64,000 bases of DNA from Bactrocera neohumeralis (Eukaryota; Arthropoda; Insecta; Diptera; Tephritidae), in assembly GCF_024586455.1 (NCBI RefSeq), contig NC_065922.1, positions 868,001-932,000 of the forward strand, written 5' to 3'. The position numbers and the translations under genes are program-made. Of the stretch, positions 46,761 to 57,473 are shown piece by piece. The notes below the pieces were generated by a model, which had not been told where the DNA came from, made no database searches, and worked only from the letters and a program-made list of their open reading frames with translations. Every line of letters begins with the position of its first letter. Within the stretch, counting starts at the first letter, position 1.

Positions 46761-49700
46761 AAAACTGTATTTTTATATTTTATTTAAATATGCCAAATGA
46801 AGTATGTAACTAAAAGTGTTTATATCAAATGTAGGTAGAGTTGAGATTTCTTCAAAAAAATCAAATTTATCTTAGAAGTTTCGCACAAAGCACTAATTTA
46901 CAGTCTTTTTGCGACTGTGATGTGAGAGGCTGCCGAAAATGATAGTATGAATTTCTTGACACTTAGGAGTTTGTTGTGTTTTGGTCAGGGGTTGTACATA
47001 ATGGAAATTTTTTGAACTCAAATTCGTAATCAGACACCTTGGCACATCAGTTGCAAAGTTTTCCTTTAGATTTGATGAGTATTATAATCTAGGCTATCGA
47101 TTAGCTTATTAGAATTAGAATTTTTAAGAAACAATCTTTGATGGCAGTTCTGTTTTCTCTACTAAAGAACGTCTTATTTGTTGTACATTTTCATACTAAA
47201 AGAGAGGTAGACTCTTAAATTCGATGTTTTCAGTTTTCATTTTGATCTAGTGACACTATCTTTCTAAATAAATCAATAAACAATTTTTTGGAGATACTCG
47301 ATTTCAGGGCCCTCTGTTAGAGAATAATTATTGGAAAAGAGCTTTTATTCCTATTTTTAATCTATGTATATTCCGTATTTCAGTCACCTAGAGGCAAAAC
47401 AATTTTGAATTATATTGTCGGGCCTTAAACATGTTGAAATATTTTTAAATATTTGTATTTCTCTAATTAATGTATCGCGAATTTGTTTTTTGTTGGCACC
47501 TTACCAATTCGCATGCTTGCTGTGCTGCTGAGACAAACCAATAACACATCAGTCAAATATGGAATATGCTTAGCCAAAGCGATCAGTTAATCGGAATTAA
47601 ACTTTATATGACACACTGAAACCCTTGGTTCCTCTTTATAGGGAATGGAGGAAGCATTTGGCAGTTTTGCAAACGTTTGTACTAGGGAAATCCCGACATA
47701 TAGTTTAAGCGACAGGAACACATGACGCTTTAATCACTCCATGCAATACTCATATTTCGAGCATGCATGTGAGTATCTGTTGGACTGTGACGATTCATTT
47801 CCGGTTTTACACTTAAACTGCGCAACATTTGCCTGTTGGATGCAAAAGCCGAATCCAGCCTCAACGTGTAGCTTCTACATTACTCTTAGACTAAAATTGC
47901 TGCGCCAACATTCCGTTGCTGCTTTAACTCTTCATTTTTGATTTCGCATGTGATTACTTTGTTGCATGAACCGACATATCCCCATACAATAAAGTACTCT
48001 CTAGTCTTTGTCGTAATCAGGGGCACATATGTACTTACAAATCAACTAACAAAAATATTCACATATAAACCGCATTGAAATGGCGAGACACATGGGAGTT
48101 CACAGTGCAATCATGAACACTTTGCAAAGAAATGAGCCTTTCTCAGTTTGATTTCATCATTGTGCTTACACCCACAACCAGTAGTTGCATAGCAAGTACC
48201 TGCCCTCAAAGAAAATGTTCTAGTACAAAATTAGTTCGGGTCTAGAGCGCTAAGCGCCGTCACCACTTTGCTTTTAAGCTATTTTCTAAAATAGCAATTC
48301 GCAAAATTGTTAGAAACTAGGAGATATCACCTCAGCGCTTGATCCATATGTGTAACCGGCAAGTTCGGATTGCCCTGCATGGTACACGTGGATAGGGCAA
48401 TGTATGGGAGTCAACTCATAAGAAATTCATAATGATATTCCGCATGTGTAGCCACGGACTACGCCAAAGTTCCCCTGTGCCCGGCTGCGCATATCCACTC
48501 ACTTCCCAGCTTCTCGCGACTCTCTAGTGGGCTGTGATTTAGGTAATTGAAATGCGAACGAGCGAGCCGGCATCACCGGCATGCAGCGACTTTCATGCCG
48601 CTCGTTGGCGCTCTCCTGTTGCTCGTTCCCATTCGCCATTTCGAAATTGACTATGTTGGCATTGATTTGATTTCGTTTATTTTATAAACTTGTTGTTGTT
48701 ATTTGCTCTTTTTCCCATGTTATGCGATTGTAAACACATGCTCCCGGTTATGTTCACCCAAGGTACACGTTAAGATTTGTATTTATACGAGTATTCATAT
48801 ATGGCTCATTTGAATGTACATATGTTTGCTTTCTTGTAGGCCAGCGAAACGAGCGGGAGCTCCACGAAACTCCACGGAGTAAAGTGCCAGCGCTGTGCCC
48901 TCATAGAAAATTACTAATTCAGTTCAGATCAGTTCAGAAACTGTTCGATTCTTCTTCCTCTGATTAACTTTGCATGTATACTTTACACAACCAATGACAA
49001 CAACTCCAACAAGCTCTTAGAATTGCTGCCGCTACCTTCGTCATTAATTAATTCCCGAACAGCGCATTCACTCATCTTTTTCATGAACCGAACAAACAGG
49101 TTTTGATCCTTGCAACCAACAAGGTTCAATTGGCCTCGGCTTCGGTTAAAAACCCGAGCACTGGCCAGTAGCATCCACTTTTTACTAATTTGTGAGGCAT
49201 ATTTACATTAGACTCAGGAAGTTTTTCGTAATTTAAAACAAATCAATTAAGTAAAACTATGGTTAATGCAGTTGAGGATTGTTCAATACTTTTATCTGAT
49301 TCGGTATAAAAAACGTTACTCCTTGTTGTTGTCTTGTTTAAAACAGAAAAAATGCGATCGGATCAGAGATCAGTCAGTTTTAAACTAAAAACAAGTCAAC
49401 TTTTTCGTTGCAACTCCTAAACGAATTTCCCACATTTATAGTCTATGATCGCATTAGGCGAACATCGCATAAATAGTAGCTTCCACTAATCACGTGTGCA
49501 TTAGTGAGTTATAAGCACTTCAAATTGATTGGCCATTCGCAATCGTTCACAGTTGAACAACAAATCCACTCCACAATACCGCTTTTTGCCAAAGAATTAC
49601 CTCGGTTTAGCACTACAGTTGGCCACAATAAAAATTAATTAACAATTATGCCGCAGAACACTTCATTGCATTCACGCTGTGACCACCTACGCCTCCCCCC

Positions 49701-50743
49701 ACTCACTTTACACGGCACTCAAGCATCATTTGATGGAGCATTCAACCATGGGATGTTTTCACTCCTCGAACTTAGTCCTTCCGAGTCAGCTTCCGGCTTC
49801 GAGTGAGCAACCACCTGCCCAACGCATCCTATTATCTGTCCTTCTTTCTATCTCATGTCACCTATCAACCCGCAGCCAGGTAACCGTGTGTCCAGTGATT
49901 GACTCATGTTGCATGCCAATGAGTTTTATTGCCGAACGGCGTCGGCGGCAAAGTCAAACACATCGGCTAGCACTACTGGAGCCTATCACTCAACCGACTG
50001 ATGGATGGCCAGACCGTTTGAAGCTCCATTGCAGTCTCCATCTGGCAGCAAATCACGTCCGCACAGGCTTATTTTGTAGCCAGATTTTTCCATTTTCCTT
50101 TGTGTTGTTCTTCTTGTTGCTTTACCTGCACAGCGTGAATTGCATGCAAAATGCAAAATACCGAATGCTTTCATGCCCCTTCCTGCTGCGGTGCGGCGGT
50201 GCAGTGGTGCTACCGATGAGAATAGTGGTGTCCATTGCCGTCGTTCTAACGGCAATTAGAGGCGCTATTGTTCTCCTTGCACGCATTTTGCCAGTCATTA
50301 GGGCCAACCATTTCTCCGTTGGAGAGTGAACAATTGCAATGCACAAATAGTGCACTCTGACGTTCCCCCGTCCAATTTAGTTAAATGCCTTCGGCACTCA
50401 TTTTGCGGTTATATCCTGCATTTTTTTCGCAAAAGCAAAGCGCACCACTCAAATACAGTAACTGCACACCTTCCTAACAACTCAGACAACACACTTCAAA
50501 ATGCCCCCAATAATCAGTAATTTACCTCAATTCTCACAAAAAGATCGAATAATTATTCTCCAAATGTGCATGAAAATGGTTGCACAGATCCAATTTAAAA
50601 TGTGAAGACGAATTCTAAATTGGAAGCAGATATAAGTAATTACAATTTTAAAATGTGGTTTCACATTCCAGTGAACTCAGCTATAGCTCAGTGAGGATCC
50701 CTAAATTGCCCTACGACAAAATTATTGCATTTTTATACTCGTA

Positions 50744-52486
50744 CTAGCTGACCCTGAAGCCGTTGTCCTGCGTGAAATTATGTGTTTTGAAATGAAAAAA
50801 AAAGTTGAATTTATATTGTGTTGAAATTTATTTGCGATTTTTCTACATTTTTTTTAATGTAGCGCAGCTTGAACAAAATTTTTTGGTTTCTTTTCTTGTG
50901 CGTAAATGTACAGAGAAGATAGGTTTCCATCTCGCGAACACGCCACGTATATCTGGCCTTGTGGAAAACATTCCCAACCAATCGTAGTTACGATAATTTG
51001 GCCAATGTTGGCATAAACATTCGTGATGAGTTCATCTTTCGTTGAAGTGAATTGACAAAAGGCAGATGAAATCGATATCAAACCGCTGGAAGTATCAACC
51101 AAAATTTGCCCATTTCCAATGCTTAGCGAATACAATGTAAAATGTCATCGGCAATGTCATTTTTTTCGTATCCCATAAATGACGCGAATTTGAAGGTTGA
51201 TATGTCGAAATGATCTTCGCGAAAAGTATACGAACTTCAGTGACATCCGAAGTAGCTATCGCATTGTCCATCGCTTGTTTCCAGTGATTATGATGTTCCA
51301 GCAATTGCAATTGCTGGCATGCTTCTCAAAAAGTTGCACACACTGCACCATTCACAACAACAGTTGAAAACGTTCATGAATTGCAAAAGTAAATATCTTA
51401 CAAAGCGCTTTATTGCAGTTCACGTATCGACCCATTTGATAGTTCCTGATCTCATCTCGTTCACGGCCAATAATCGCCATATCGACCGTTTTTCCAAACG
51501 TATTTGATCGATTTCACCAAACAGCAATACTCAACATTTACATGAGTTTTGAAAGTGAATTAGACAATAATGGCGAATATGGTACGATCCATGTGTTGTC
51601 AACATCGATATTCACGCCTCTAAACTGAATGCTAAGTGTTCTGCCATTGTCGTCTGGTGAGCGACGCCGATAGAGTGGATATCCATCATTTCCAGTTTGC
51701 GTTTCCGAAAGAAAAGCACGAGGATAGTGTTTCGTGCATTTATTGTCAGACATACAAACCGAAGTACGATTGTGGTGTCCGCAAGGTCTATGAACCATAT
51801 TGGTTTTCATCACTTCGTACAATACTGGATCTTTCTCTGCATTAGGAATTTCCTCAGAAATTATTTCACCAATTTGATTTGATGTAACCACCATCCTCCT
51901 TTTTGCAATTCAACAGAGAACATCAAACATCGTAGCTGTTGTTTGAAAAGTCGTGCTGTGACATCGTGACAATCGCTTGCTGATTGACCACGATCCATAA
52001 TTCCATACGCACGTCATCCCATCCTGGGAGTACTTGTTCATGTAACTTGGGCTGCCATACGTTGATGGCAAAATGAACGCCAGCCGATATTAGCGCGACC
52101 TCTTTATGGCTTCGTAACAAATTTCAATCTGCAATTGATCACTTTGTGTGAAACACACATAAAGTTTTCACTGAATAATTTTAAATAATTTTTCTTTTGA
52201 ATAGCCGGAATAAAAAAGCAAGCGATCGAAATTGAACGATTCAAATAATTTACAAATCAAAATATTGCAAAACAAAACAAATACAAATTGAAAAAAAATT
52301 TCTATGGAAAAAAGTTACTTTTTGGAAATTTCCAATTTTCCAACTTTTCCTCATGAAAAGTATACATTTTTTTTATTTCCAAACCTTCCCCGATCCATAG
52401 CGAACAACCTCGGAAAATTTCATTAAGATTGGTTCAGCCGTTCTCGAGCATTACTAACAAACAAATATTCATTCGTTTGTATGGGA
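50744..52486 (-). mobile_element. Helitron relic (Rep and helicase pieces)
   Basis: On the minus strand the 3' end reads CGCAGGACAACGGCTTCAGG followed by GTCAGCTAG (50744) and then host T. This is the animal Helitron terminus type, ending CTAG before a T. The opposite end carries ACAAACGAATGAATATTTGT and AACGGCTGAACCAATCTTAA, similar to Helitron 5' regions, and a possible TC start at 52486. Between them are fragments of the RepHel protein: a Rep block, the post-Rep region and the last helicase motifs. At 1.74 kb the copy is far shorter than the 5-8 kb of autonomous Helitrons, so most of Rep and helicase is deleted, and frames are broken. The 5' border is tentative. Confidence 0.8.
50854..52120 (-). 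pseudogene. RepHel protein remnants
   Basis: In protein order on the minus strand: (1) 51923-52120, where one frame gives PKLHEQVLPGWDDV and another GQSASD..DV.ARLFKQQL, corresponding to the Rep region NPxWxEIxxELLPGQxxxDRPDxxARVF. (2) 51538-51894, IGEIISEEIPNAEKDPVLYEV, MVHRPCG, CMSDNKCTKHYPRAF, SETQTGNDGYPLYRRR and VDNTWIVPYSPLLS, a highly diagnostic Helitron block. (3) 51095-51310, LLEHHNHWKQAM and ISTYQPSNSRHLWDTKK from the late helicase. (4) 50854-51135, GNGQILVD, CQFTSTKDELI and QIYVACSRDGNLSSLYIYA, the last containing helicase motif VI. Walker A and B motifs and the HUH motif are absent, so the protein is inactive. Confidence 0.82.
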
Positions 52487-52502
52487 AAAAGGAAAGGGCA
52501 AC

Positions 52503-52765
52503 ATTTCGTCACCTGAAATGCAAAATAACGTAACAACATTTTCGGAAATTTACAGTGGCATGAATTAAACACGACATAAAATGGAACATGAGTGAAACAA
52601 ATTTTTAATATTGGTTAAAACTGGTTCATATCTGAGCGCAGAACCTGAAAATGTTGGACATATGTAATATTATGTTTGTAATTTGAAGTAGTGAATCATA
52701 ATCAATAAGACACTCAATTTCGAATTTTTTGATGATACGTTATTTTGAATTTCAGGTGACGATTT
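52503..52765. mobile_element. 255-bp MITE with ATTT target duplication
   Basis: The element runs from 52507 to 52761. Its ends are 26-bp inverted repeats with one mismatch: left 52507-52532 beginning CGTCACCTGAAATGCAAAAT, right 52736-52761 being its complement with a T/G difference. ATTT at 52503-52506 is repeated at 52762-52765 as a 4-bp target duplication. The inside is A+T-rich and noncoding. The family is not identified. The near-perfect ends suggest recent movement, or selection for the ends by a transposase elsewhere. Its right duplication overlaps the left terminus of the DINE-like element that follows. Confidence 0.85.
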
Positions 52766-53602
52766 ATACTCTCGCATGATAAAGTGATAATAATTTACAT
52801 ATTTTTTATTTTGCTGTAAAATTAGTTAGATTAGATCAATTTGTGTATTTTGAGTATTGAATTGCATTTTCATTTCCTAATGTATATATTATACAGAGAA
52901 GGCATCAGATGGAATTCAAAATAACGTTAAATTGGAAGAAGGCGTGGTTGTGAACCGATTTCACCCATATTCATCAGGGTGTTAAGAAAATATTATGTAC
53001 CGAATTTCATTGAAATCGGTTGAGTAGTTCCTGAGATATAGTTTTTGGTCCATAAGTGGGCGGCGCCACGCCCATTTTCAATTTTTAAAAAAAGGCTGGG
53101 TGCAGCTTCCTTCTGCCACTTCTTCCGTAAAATTTAGTGTTTCTGACGTTTTTTGTTAGTCGGTTAACGCACTTTTAGTGATTTTCAACATACCTTTGTA
53201 TGGGAGGTGGGTGTAGTTATTATCCGATTTCTTCCATTTTCGAACTGCATATGGAAATACCTGAAGGAAACGACTCTGTAGAGTTTGGTTGACATAGCTA
53301 TAGTAGTTTCCGAGATATGTACAAAAAACTTAGTAGGGGGCGGGGCCACGCCCACTTTTCCAAAAAAAACTGCGTCCAAATATGCCCCTCCCTAATGCGA
53401 TCCTTTGCGCCAAATTTCACTTTAATATCTTTATTTATGGCTTAGTTATGACACTTTATAGGTTTTCGGTTTCCGCCATTTTGTGGGCGTGGCAGTTTGG
53501 CCGATTTTGCCCATCTTCGAACTTAACCTTCTTATGGAGCCAAGGAATACGTGTACCAAGTTTCATCATGATATCTCAATTTTTACTCAAGTTACAGCTT
53601 GC

Positions 53603-53645
53603 ACGGACGGACGGACAGACGGACGGACGGACGGACAGACAGACA
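53603..53645 (+). repeat. GGAC/AGAC microsatellite
   Basis: About ten tetranucleotide units, mostly GGAC with interspersed AGAC, inside the DINE-like element. Length and order of units probably vary between copies. Confidence 0.9.
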
Positions 53646-53757
53646 TCCGGATTTCGACTCTACTCGTCGCCCTGATCACTTTGGTATATATAACCCTATA
53701 TCTGACTCTTTTAGTTTTAGGACTTACAAACAACCGTTATGTGAACAAAACTATAAT

Positions 53758-53786
53758 ACTCTCCTTAGCAACTTTGTTGCGAGAGT
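53758..53786. repeat. Stem-loop near element end
   Basis: Six outer and five inner base pairs around a TTT loop with a CTTA bulge on one side, followed by a short TATAAAAA. A 3' stem-loop is expected for Helitron/Helentron-type ends. Confidence 0.75.
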
Positions 53787-53903
53787 ATAAAAATTCATAC
53801 AAGTAGGAAATTATTAAGAAAATAATGATTCATATCAAAAAAGTATGGGCACAAAATATAAAAATGGTAATACAAAAGATGAAGAAAAAGAAATTGAAAA
53901 TGT

Positions 53904-54902
53904 TTAATATTTTTTTGTACCTCCCTTGGCTTTAATAATCGCTTGCAAACGCCTTTGCATACTTGCGACCAAATAGGAAGTCTCCCGACTGGTAATATTG
54001 GCCCATTCTTCCTTCAGAGCATTTTTAAGGGATTCTTACGAAGTTATTTGGTACTTGCGATTTTGTTTTTCAAGCAAATGCCAAATATGCTCAATGGGAT
54101 TGAAATCAAGGGATTGTGGAGGTGTTTTCAGCTGCTTGCAGTTATAAATTAACCACTCTTGCACCAAACGCGAAGTGTGTTTGGGATCATTATCTTGCTG
54201 GAACTGCCATTTCTCCCCATTTAAGCCCAATTTAGTTACGCTCGGAAGCAAATTGTTCTTCAAACGGCTTAAATAAACAATATTATCCATTTTTTCGTCT
54301 ATAAAAACAAGATTCCCAGCTCCTCTTGCCGCTATACACCCCCACACCATTACGTTTCCGCCGCCATGCTTGATTGTTTTTAAGGTGTTATTTTCTTGGA
54401 GCTCCATGTTGGGCTTTCTCCATATTTTTTGAGACCCATCCGATCCAAATAAATTGAATTTGGATTCATCGTTAAAAATCACGTTTTTCCAAAAAGTTTC
54501 ATGATGGTGTAGGTGAGCTTTAGCGAAATCCAACCTCTTTTTTTGTTAGCTTTTGAAATGTGAGGCTTTCGTCGAGCATGATAACCTGCCTTATGCAGGG
54601 TATTTCGGACTGTCTGTGAGCTAAATGTTTTCCCCAGATGTTCCTGCATTTTTTCACTCAATTTTACAGCCGAAATTTTTGGGTCTTTTGCCACTGCGCC
54701 AACAATGAATCGTTCCTCCCGATCAGAAAAAGTTTTTGGCCTCCCAGATCAGTAATTGCTTTATATTTTTCCGCTGTTTATGTAATGGTTACATTCCTTA
54801 CTTTGGAAAATGATCTATTGACAATTTGTCCTATTTCGCGCAATGATTTTTTTCCAGGTCTTTGATTTTCTGAAACTCGTATACTTTTTAAAGGTTTGGA
54901 CA
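53904..54902 (-). pseudogene. Near full-length Tc1-like transposase, broken
   Basis: Length from ATG 54902 to TAA 53904-53906 is about 333 codons, close to the usual 340. In order: MSKPLKSIRVSENQRPGKKS and LREIGQIVNRS (first HTH), a frameshift with two stops near 54750-54785, SGRPKTFSDREERFI (linker), AKDPKISAVKLSEKM and TVRNTLHKAGYHARRKP (second HTH), a frameshift near 54540 in a run of seven T, FNDESKFNLFG (first catalytic Asp), GGGNVMVWGCIAARG, FQQDNDPKHTS (second Asp), DFNPIEHIWHLL (third residue, Glu), then a frameshift near 54036 and EEWANITSRETSYLVASMQRR...AIIKAKGG. Only 33 residues separate the last two catalytic acids where Tc1 has 34, so one codon seems lost. Terminal inverted repeats are not evident. 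It is inactive. Confidence 0.85.
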
Positions 54903-55835
54903 TATTTCGACCTCAGAAAACCGTTGATACGAAGAGGTGCCACGAAAGAACCTAACTGTTTGGAAAAACTTCGCAATCGCCTTTCAAAACAGTCTTTTGC
55001 TCACTAACACATTGTCTTACATAAATTCTCACTTAAGTTAATTTGATTTTATTTAATATAATCGGAAGTGCGGCAGTAAATGAAACGTTTTCAGTATATG
55101 ATTCTGTCAATAAATCTGAACAGTGCCCCACCAATGCCGCTCCGTCAATCACACAGGCCGTTTGCCACACAAGTCACTGCATTAAGTTCACCCCATAAAG
55201 TTTAACACGACTAAATTTTTACCACTCATAAACATTTACGCCGTTATCGTTGTTTCGCCGCATGAATATTGGCGAATATGTTGCAAACGAAATCATCAAA
55301 GCAACGGCACTTTTTATGGCAATTAAATGTTTTCACAAAAATCACAAACCCCATTACAGGGTTTCACACAAACCTACATGCGCGCACGACCACCGACAGC
55401 CCAAACCGAGGTACGCCGAGACGGCTAAGACGAAGGCAGCCGAGCACCAGTAGCGGGGCAAAAGCGCTAGCTTGACTTTTCGCATGTTGATTGTAGGACA
55501 CAATTTGGGTTCCGTTGCCGCTGTTGATGCACCATCTCAGGCAATTTCCGAACGCATGCGGACGCCTGTTTTATGTGCTGGCAACATCTTCGACATATGA
55601 TAATGCGTGCAATTTCCGCTTGCCGTGCTCCTTCGTCCTGCATGCCACTTATCGTCTAATGGTTTGAGAGGGCCCGCGCTTCTGCGTGTTGAATCACTGT
55701 TGACATTTCGGAATACGTACATATATGGATATGTGTTCGGATGCCCTGTAGTCAAAACGTCAGAAAGTAAAAAAATTTGGCTGAAAATAGGCGGAATTAT
55801 TAACTAGTTGCAATTAAAAAAAATATATATGTACC
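54903..55835. other. No gene recognised; spacer between two transposons
   Basis: Probably includes the outer noncoding part of the Tc1-like relic (to about 55130), then host DNA. No inverted end matching the other side of the relic is convincing. Frames at 55250-55475 and 55537-55807 have no motif. Confidence 0.5.
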
Positions 55836-57473
55836 CTGCGCATCATCAGGTTAGCACAGGTCAGCTTTATATAATTGCTCTTTTAGTTGTTTTTGTTAAG
55901 ATGCAGCAAAATTATTTTACTCTATTTTTCTGATCTTCGTATACACCATCACTGGCAAAGAGAACATGTGAAAGAATGATCCCGTTATTTGGTTTTTGCT
56001 ATTTTCTATTTATATTCTATTATTTTTGATGGAGAAGTGTGTTGTATTTTTGTGTCATCAGGTTAGCACATGCAAATTCTTTTCAGTTTATCTTCAACAG
56101 TTGAATGCGTATTGCAACCAATTTTTTTGTACTGCTAAAGTAAACTATTCGCTTTAATATGGGTAAAGGAAAATCGCTATCTGTTGAGGAGAGATCCAAA
56201 ATTGAAGCTTACAAGGAAGCAGGGATGTCAATAAGTTCAATATCCAAAAAATGGGCAGAAGTCGTAAAGTTATGTCAGCATTCCTCAGCAATAAGTTGAA
56301 TTATGGCAAAAATAACAAAGGAGGGAATAATAGAGTGATTTCCGCTGCTGATAAGAGAGCAATTTTGAGAGAAGCCTCAAATTCTCACGCCTCGACCGCA
56401 AAGATTAGGACAAATGTTAATGTTAAAGCGAGCTTATCTACAATTCAAAGAGTGATACGTAGTGCTCCACATTTAAAAAACTGAAATTAAAGAAAAAACC
56501 CCACTAAACGTTGCTAGAAAGGAAGTGCGCTTGAATTTTGCGAGGAAGCACATGACATGGAATTCTGATTGGCGCTACGTTGTCTTCTGGGATGAAAAAA
56601 AATTTAATTTGGAAGGTCCGGACGGATACAACTACTACTTCCATGATCTTCGCAAAGAGGAACATCAGTTGGATCGCCTTCATAGTAGGGTGGGGGGTGT
56701 GATGGTGTGGGGCGCCATCTCCTATTACGGTACGTGCGAGTTACAGTTTTTAACTACAAATATGAATGCAAACACTTAGAAAAACGTACTTGAAATAGCT
56801 TTTCCTCATTTCCAAAACGTGTTCGGAGATCTGCCGTGGACTTTCCAACACGACAATGCCCCGATCCACACTGTCCGGGTGGTTAAGTCATGGATTGAGG
56901 ACCAAAATGACCGTCTAATGCAGTGGCCGCCTTATTCACCCGACATCAATATAATAGAAAACGTATGGGGATGGCTGGCTCGTAAAGTTTACGAGTCTGG
57001 GAAACAATATTCCAACAAAGAGGAGCTAATTGAAGGCATCAAGGACGCTTGGTCCACCATTTCACTTAATTATATTGGAAAATTATATGAATCGCTTCCT
57101 AATCGAATCTATGAGGTAATTCTCAACAAGGGAGGATCGACACATTATTAATTTTTGTATAAAAATGTTAAAATTACTATATGTAACACTTTATAAAAAA
57201 TTTCATGGTTAAAAAACTTTTCAACAATGAAAAAAAATGATGTGTGCTAACCTGATGACCAAATTTGAATTGTTAATTTTTATGTTATTTTTCGAAAAAA
57301 AAACAAAAAAATATATTACAAAAATAAAAAAACAGTATTTTTTGTTTTATTTAACTCGGAATTGAATGGGCCATAAACAAAAATAATTTTTATTAATTTT
57401 AAAAACATTAGCGCTTTATGTTTCGAACCTAAAGCACTTACACGAGGGTATGTGCTAACCTGATGATGCGCAG
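55836..57473 (+). mobile_element. Tc3-like element with doubled end motifs
   Basis: The outer ends are perfect 23-bp inverted repeats (CTGCGCATCATCAGGTTAGC... at 55836-55858; complement at 57451-57473). About 200 bp inside each end a second copy of the core occurs, again inverted: GTCATCAGGTTAGCACA at 56054-56070 and its complement at 57243-57259. The core ATCAGGTTAGCACA is therefore present four times, placed symmetrically. C. elegans Tc3 likewise has two transposase binding sites in each end. The interior encodes a Tc3-type transposase. The element is about 1.64 kb. TA is present just outside the left end (TACC before CTGCGC) but not next to the right end, so the exact termini are uncertain by a few bases. 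Confidence 0.88.
56159..57151 (+). pseudogene. Tc3-like transposase, broken
   Basis: From ATG 56159 to TAA 57151 the coding region is 331 codons, the same size as Tc3 transposase. Order: MGKGKSLSVEERSKIEAYKE and SISSISKK (first HTH), a shift to another frame between about 56240 and 56260, SRKVMSAFL, ISAADKRAILREASNS, LSTIQRVIRSA (second HTH), a return to the first frame near 56480, RLNFARKHMTWNSDW, VFWDEKKFNLEGPDGYNYYF (catalytic Asp at 56591), GGVMVWGAIS, a TAG stop at 56777, TFQHDNAPIHT (second Asp at 56852) and YSPDINIIENVWGWL (Glu at 56957). Thirty-four residues separate the last two, the DD34E spacing. The two frame changes compensate, and one stop plus these indels are the only major lesions, so decay is limited. 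Confidence 0.88.

Larger units (their letters stand above)
40363..50743. other. No gene recognised; noncoding DNA
   Basis: I see no supported gene in about 10 kb. Frames such as 44501-45061 (minus, 186 codons) and 49679-50329 (plus, 216 codons) are long for chance but have no motif and odd composition. A TTTA microsatellite lies at 45884-45911, a small inverted-repeat unit at 45681-45792 and an unrecognised minus-strand frame at 46452-46760. Confidence 0.5.
52763..53791 (+). mobile_element. DINE-1/Helentron-like non-autonomous element
   Basis: The region is bounded by a perfect 14-bp inverted pair (TTTATACTCTCGCA at 52763-52776; TGCGAGAGTATAAA at 53778-53791). It contains a GGAC/AGAC microsatellite (53603-53645, the GTCY type known from DINE-1 when read on the other strand), and a stem-loop near the right end: ACTCTC (53758-53763) pairs with GAGAGT (53781-53786), and GCAAC (53768-53772) with GTTGC (53776-53780), around a TTT loop with a CTTA bulge. 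The interior has three G+C-rich modules with GGGCG/GCCACGCCC (about 53056, 53336, 53483) set in A+T-rich sequence. There is no coding capacity. The call rests on these structures and on remembered fly repeats, not a search. Confidence 0.65.

Noticed and set aside
49679..50329. 216-codon open frame, plus strand, the longest besides the LINE frame
   Set aside because: No recognisable motif, composition rich in Leu, Ser and Cys as in chance frames, overlapping frames on the other strand, and no splice or polyadenylation context. Length alone is not support.
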